This document shows positions 6,971-9,117 of a stretch of DNA of 9,117 nt, piece after piece (the first letter of the stretch is position 1; each line of letters opens with the position of its first letter). The DNA is from Promethearchaeia archaeon (GTDB lineage Archaea; Asgardarchaeota; Lokiarchaeia; Sigyniarchaeales; SOKP01). Below the pieces are notes generated by a model. That model worked only from the letters and a program-made list of their open reading frames with translations, was not told the DNA's origin and ran no database searches. The translations under genes and the position numbers were made by a program. The stretch lies in the NCBI GenBank assembly GCA_029856295.1, contig JAHQWS010000057.1, positions 1-9,117 on the forward strand, in the 5' to 3' direction.

Positions 6971-7118
6971 CGCATTTCACAGATTAATACGAGTATATTA
7001 TAAAATTTTGAATATATTTATTTGTATTAAAATAATGTAAAATTTTAATATTTTTTCAAAACATAAAATTAAATGATTGAATTTTCATTAATAACAAAAA
7101 CCTTAATTGAAGAATTTT
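6971..7118. other. Divergent intergenic region
   Basis: These 148 very AT-rich bases separate the minus-strand aminotransferase and the plus-strand alpha-toroid gene. The aminotransferase promoter lies at its left end. For the plus-strand gene, AT-rich stretches such as AAAATTAAAT near 7065-7074 could be a TATA element, but base composition makes any choice weak. No clear repeat or operator was found. Confidence 0.4.
6994..7005 (-). promoter_or_regulatory. TATA-box promoter of the aminotransferase gene
   Basis: On the minus strand the sequence reads CAAAATTTTATAATATAC, an A-rich BRE-like stretch followed by a TATA element centred about 30 bases before the ATG. Archaeal transcription starts roughly 25 bases downstream of TATA, which would be within a few bases of the start codon. 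That fits the lack of a ribosome binding site. Confidence 0.45.
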
Positions 7119-9117
7119 ATGAGGTCTAACAATACCGAGGACTCTCACGAACAACCTATTTTAAAAACAAGTATAATTGAGGATAAATCAGAGTATCCCT
7201 ATCTAACTGTTTTTAAGAAAGAGCAGTTCAAAACTTTTGTTCTTATTAAAAGGAGGGATATAGGAAACTTCTTTTTGAGCTCATATAATGAAGCAATTAA
7301 ATTTTATCAATATTTTAATGAATCTCTTCTTAATAATCCCGATTTGAACCTCGAAAATGTATATTGGTTTCTTTTATTAAGAAAGTATTTGGGGGAAGAT
7401 AAAGAAGAAAAAAAGAGCGAAATATATGATTTTATTAAGAAATGTGCTGTTAATGTTGATTATAAGCTAGGATTTAGATTTTCTCCAAATTCTACAAAAC
7501 AACCAGACATTTGGTCTACTTATTTTGCTTTAGCAAGTTTAAAATTATTAGGCTTACTCAATGAGTATCTTTGGTCGGAGGGAACAAACCAGAATATCCG
7601 AGAGATTATGAATTTTATTATGTCTCTTAAAAAAGGAAATTCTTTTGTACATTGTTTAAATGAGAATTGTGAGATCGACAAAAAAACATCTCCATCAAGA
7701 ACTCTTTATTTTATATTAGAATCTTTTATATTATTAGGCATTGATATTCGTACTAGTAGAGATAAGTTTATCACTTATATCGGTAGTATTAAGAAAGATC
7801 CGTCAGTAGTATACAAATTATTATGTCTCAAATTTTTAGATTTAGAAAGTGATGTAAATGAAAAAGTAATCCACTATCTTCTTGAATTTCAAAAAGAAAA
7901 TGGGGGATTTAGCTTTAAAAAAATTAATGGGAGAATTAATACAACTTTCTGGCTAGTTTATGCTCTTGATAACTATTATTGGTTAATGGATTATAATCCC
8001 GTAGGAATTTATTCCTTTATAAGTTCAACCATTAAGGAAATTTTAAGTATGGGAACAAATCCTTCTCTCATTAATTTGATGGAACTATCAAAGTCGGTTA
8101 TACTTCTCTCAATTATTTGGAAAAAATTCATAGATGAAATAGAAAGAGTAATATTTAAGCAATTAGAACAAGAAGAACATTACGTTGATTTATATTTAAT
8201 AACATCCAAATTTGGTTTAATTCATGGAATTGATGAAGTAATATCATATATTAATTTAAATTATACTTTTAGCCTTAGAATCTTAGAAAATAAAATTGAA
8301 TTTAACAACTTTATCCGGAATTTAAGTAATAGTGAAAAATCCATAGTTACTGAAATTTATGATCAATTAAGGCAAAAAAATATCATATCGCTTAGTGAAA
8401 TTCATAAAAGATATAAGAGATCTCTTAAATTAAAGGAAGATATTTTTCCTTTAGTTAAAGAATTGATGAATAGAAATTTTTTTAAGGGTAAAATTGTTAA
8501 GAAGAGGATCAGTAAATTTTACCTATATCTTGATTTCTTTATAGAAAAAGTAATAGTTTCCGATACTGAAATTAACTTAGGTCAAATATTAAATGAAAAA
8601 GAGACGCTTAAAGATATTAAAAATGATATTTACAACATGACTTTAAAACTCAAAAACACATCTAAACGAATAAAGGAAGAAATTGAATCATATATTATAA
8701 TAGATGAATTTGATTATGCTAAAGAACGGTTGAAATTTATTTTAAGAAATGTCTTGATGGACGCGGACTTTCTTAATGAAAATATTGAAAATTCCTTTAA
8801 CTTAGATTTGTATTATATCAATATTCAAAATGTTTTAAAATCTGAAATTTCTAAGTGGTATAAAATTTATTCAGTCTTAAGTAAGAGACTAAATGAAATT
8901 GATTCATATCATAAAGAAAAAATCGCTGAGAAAGAAGAACTTCGAAATTTAAATAGAACCTTAGACCAATTAGATGAAAAAATCTTTAACTTTAATGAAT
9001 CAATTAGTAGGAAAATCGATGAATTCAGAAATATTTTAAGGAAATTTAACGAAAATGAATATAGGGATTCAAGATTTTCTGAATTAATTGAAAAGTTTGA
9101 TAAAATACGAACAAATG
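7119..9117 (+). CDS. Alpha-toroid (prenyltransferase-like repeat) and coiled-coil protein, 3' truncated by window edge
   Basis: The frame is open from ATG 7119 to the window end, giving 666 residues without a stop. TAA at 7104 leaves only a TTG at 7107 as an alternative start, and no strong ribosome binding site is seen. The N-terminal half has features of prenyltransferase/squalene-cyclase alpha-toroid repeats: DIWSTYFALASLKLLGLL (130-147), SRTLYFILESFILLGI (193-208) and FQKENGGFSF (257-266) followed by NTTFWLVYALDNYYWL (274-289). The zinc-binding Asp/Cys/His set of protein prenyltransferase beta subunits and the DxDD of cyclases are not evident, so it is probably not an active enzyme of those kinds. 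Residues about 405-470 could form a winged helix, ending in a FFKGKIVKKRISKFY stretch (454-468). From about 485 onward the chain is rich in Lys, Glu, Asn and Leu and looks largely coiled coil. No signal peptide or membrane segment is seen. Function is unknown; a scaffold role is inference. Confidence 0.8.
   Translation, partial: MRSNNTEDSHEQPILKTSIIEDKSEYPYLTVFKKEQFKTFVLIKRRDIGNFFLSSYNEAIKFYQYFNESLLNNPDLNLENVYWFLLLRKYLGEDKEEKKSEIYDFIKKCAVNVDYKLGFRFSPNSTKQPDIWSTYFALASLKLLGLLNEYLWSEGTNQNIREIMNFIMSLKKGNSFVHCLNENCEIDKKTSPSRTLYFILESFILLGIDIRTSRDKFITYIGSIKKDPSVVYKLLCLKFLDLESDVNEKVIHYLLEFQKENGGFSFKKINGRINTTFWLVYALDNYYWLMDYNPVGIYSFISSTIKEILSMGTNPSLINLMELSKSVILLSIIWKKFIDEIERVIFKQLEQEEHYVDLYLITSKFGLIHGIDEVISYINLNYTFSLRILENKIEFNNFIRNLSNSEKSIVTEIYDQLRQKNIISLSEIHKRYKRSLKLKEDIFPLVKELMNRNFFKGKIVKKRISKFYLYLDFFIEKVIVSDTEINLGQILNEKETLKDIKNDIYNMTLKLKNTSKRIKEEIESYIIIDEFDYAKERLKFILRNVLMDADFLNENIENSFNLDLYYINIQNVLKSEISKWYKIYSVLSKRLNEIDSYHKEKIAEKEELRNLNRTLDQLDEKIFNFNESISRKIDEFRNILRKFNENEYRDSRFSELIEKFDKIRTN

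Noticed and set aside
1..9117. CRISPR arrays, insertion sequences, tRNA or rRNA genes
   Set aside because: No regularly spaced direct repeats, transposase-like frames, terminal inverted repeats or RNA gene signatures were seen.

Overview
This is an AT-rich window with tightly packed genes. Good Shine-Dalgarno sites sit inside the ends of upstream genes, there are T-rich tracts after genes, and one gene has a TATA-like box about 25-30 bases before its start. That combination suggests an archaeon. The alpha-toroid plus coiled-coil protein at the right edge and the overall style would fit an Asgard (Lokiarchaeia-like) genome, but this lineage call is inference and no marker gene is present to prove it.

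Left part (1-3716): three co-directional genes form a likely operon. They are a 5'-truncated FAD-linked oxidase, an Fe-S protein with two ferredoxin-type cluster motifs and two CCG domains (GlcF/LldE/HdrD-like), and a second complete FAD-linked oxidase. Spacing is 1 base, then a 1-base overlap, each junction with a strong ribosome binding site. The layout resembles flavin dehydrogenase/Fe-S modules such as GlcDEF. Both flavoproteins lack the HxGDGNxH signature of classic D-2-hydroxyacid dehydrogenases, so the substrate is open.

Middle (3717-5736): a 400-base intergenic region leads to a 2-isopropylmalate synthase (leuA), the first committed enzyme of leucine synthesis. Just upstream lies a 19-codon reading frame, MISLGLLLSLLDLLLLLLI, with 12 leucines. 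Its stop codon directly abuts a 19-bp hairpin at 4025-4080, and leuA begins 36 bases after the hairpin. This has the layout of a leucine-sensing leader peptide (attenuator-like) control element. In bacteria that logic is textbook; in an archaeon it would be unusual. It is the most interesting item in the window.

Right part (5786-9117): a class I PLP aminotransferase on the minus strand is convergent with leuA. It is divergent from a long plus-strand gene that runs off the window. The visible 666 residues of that gene show prenyltransferase-like alpha-toroid repeats, a possible winged-helix segment and a long coiled-coil C-terminal part.
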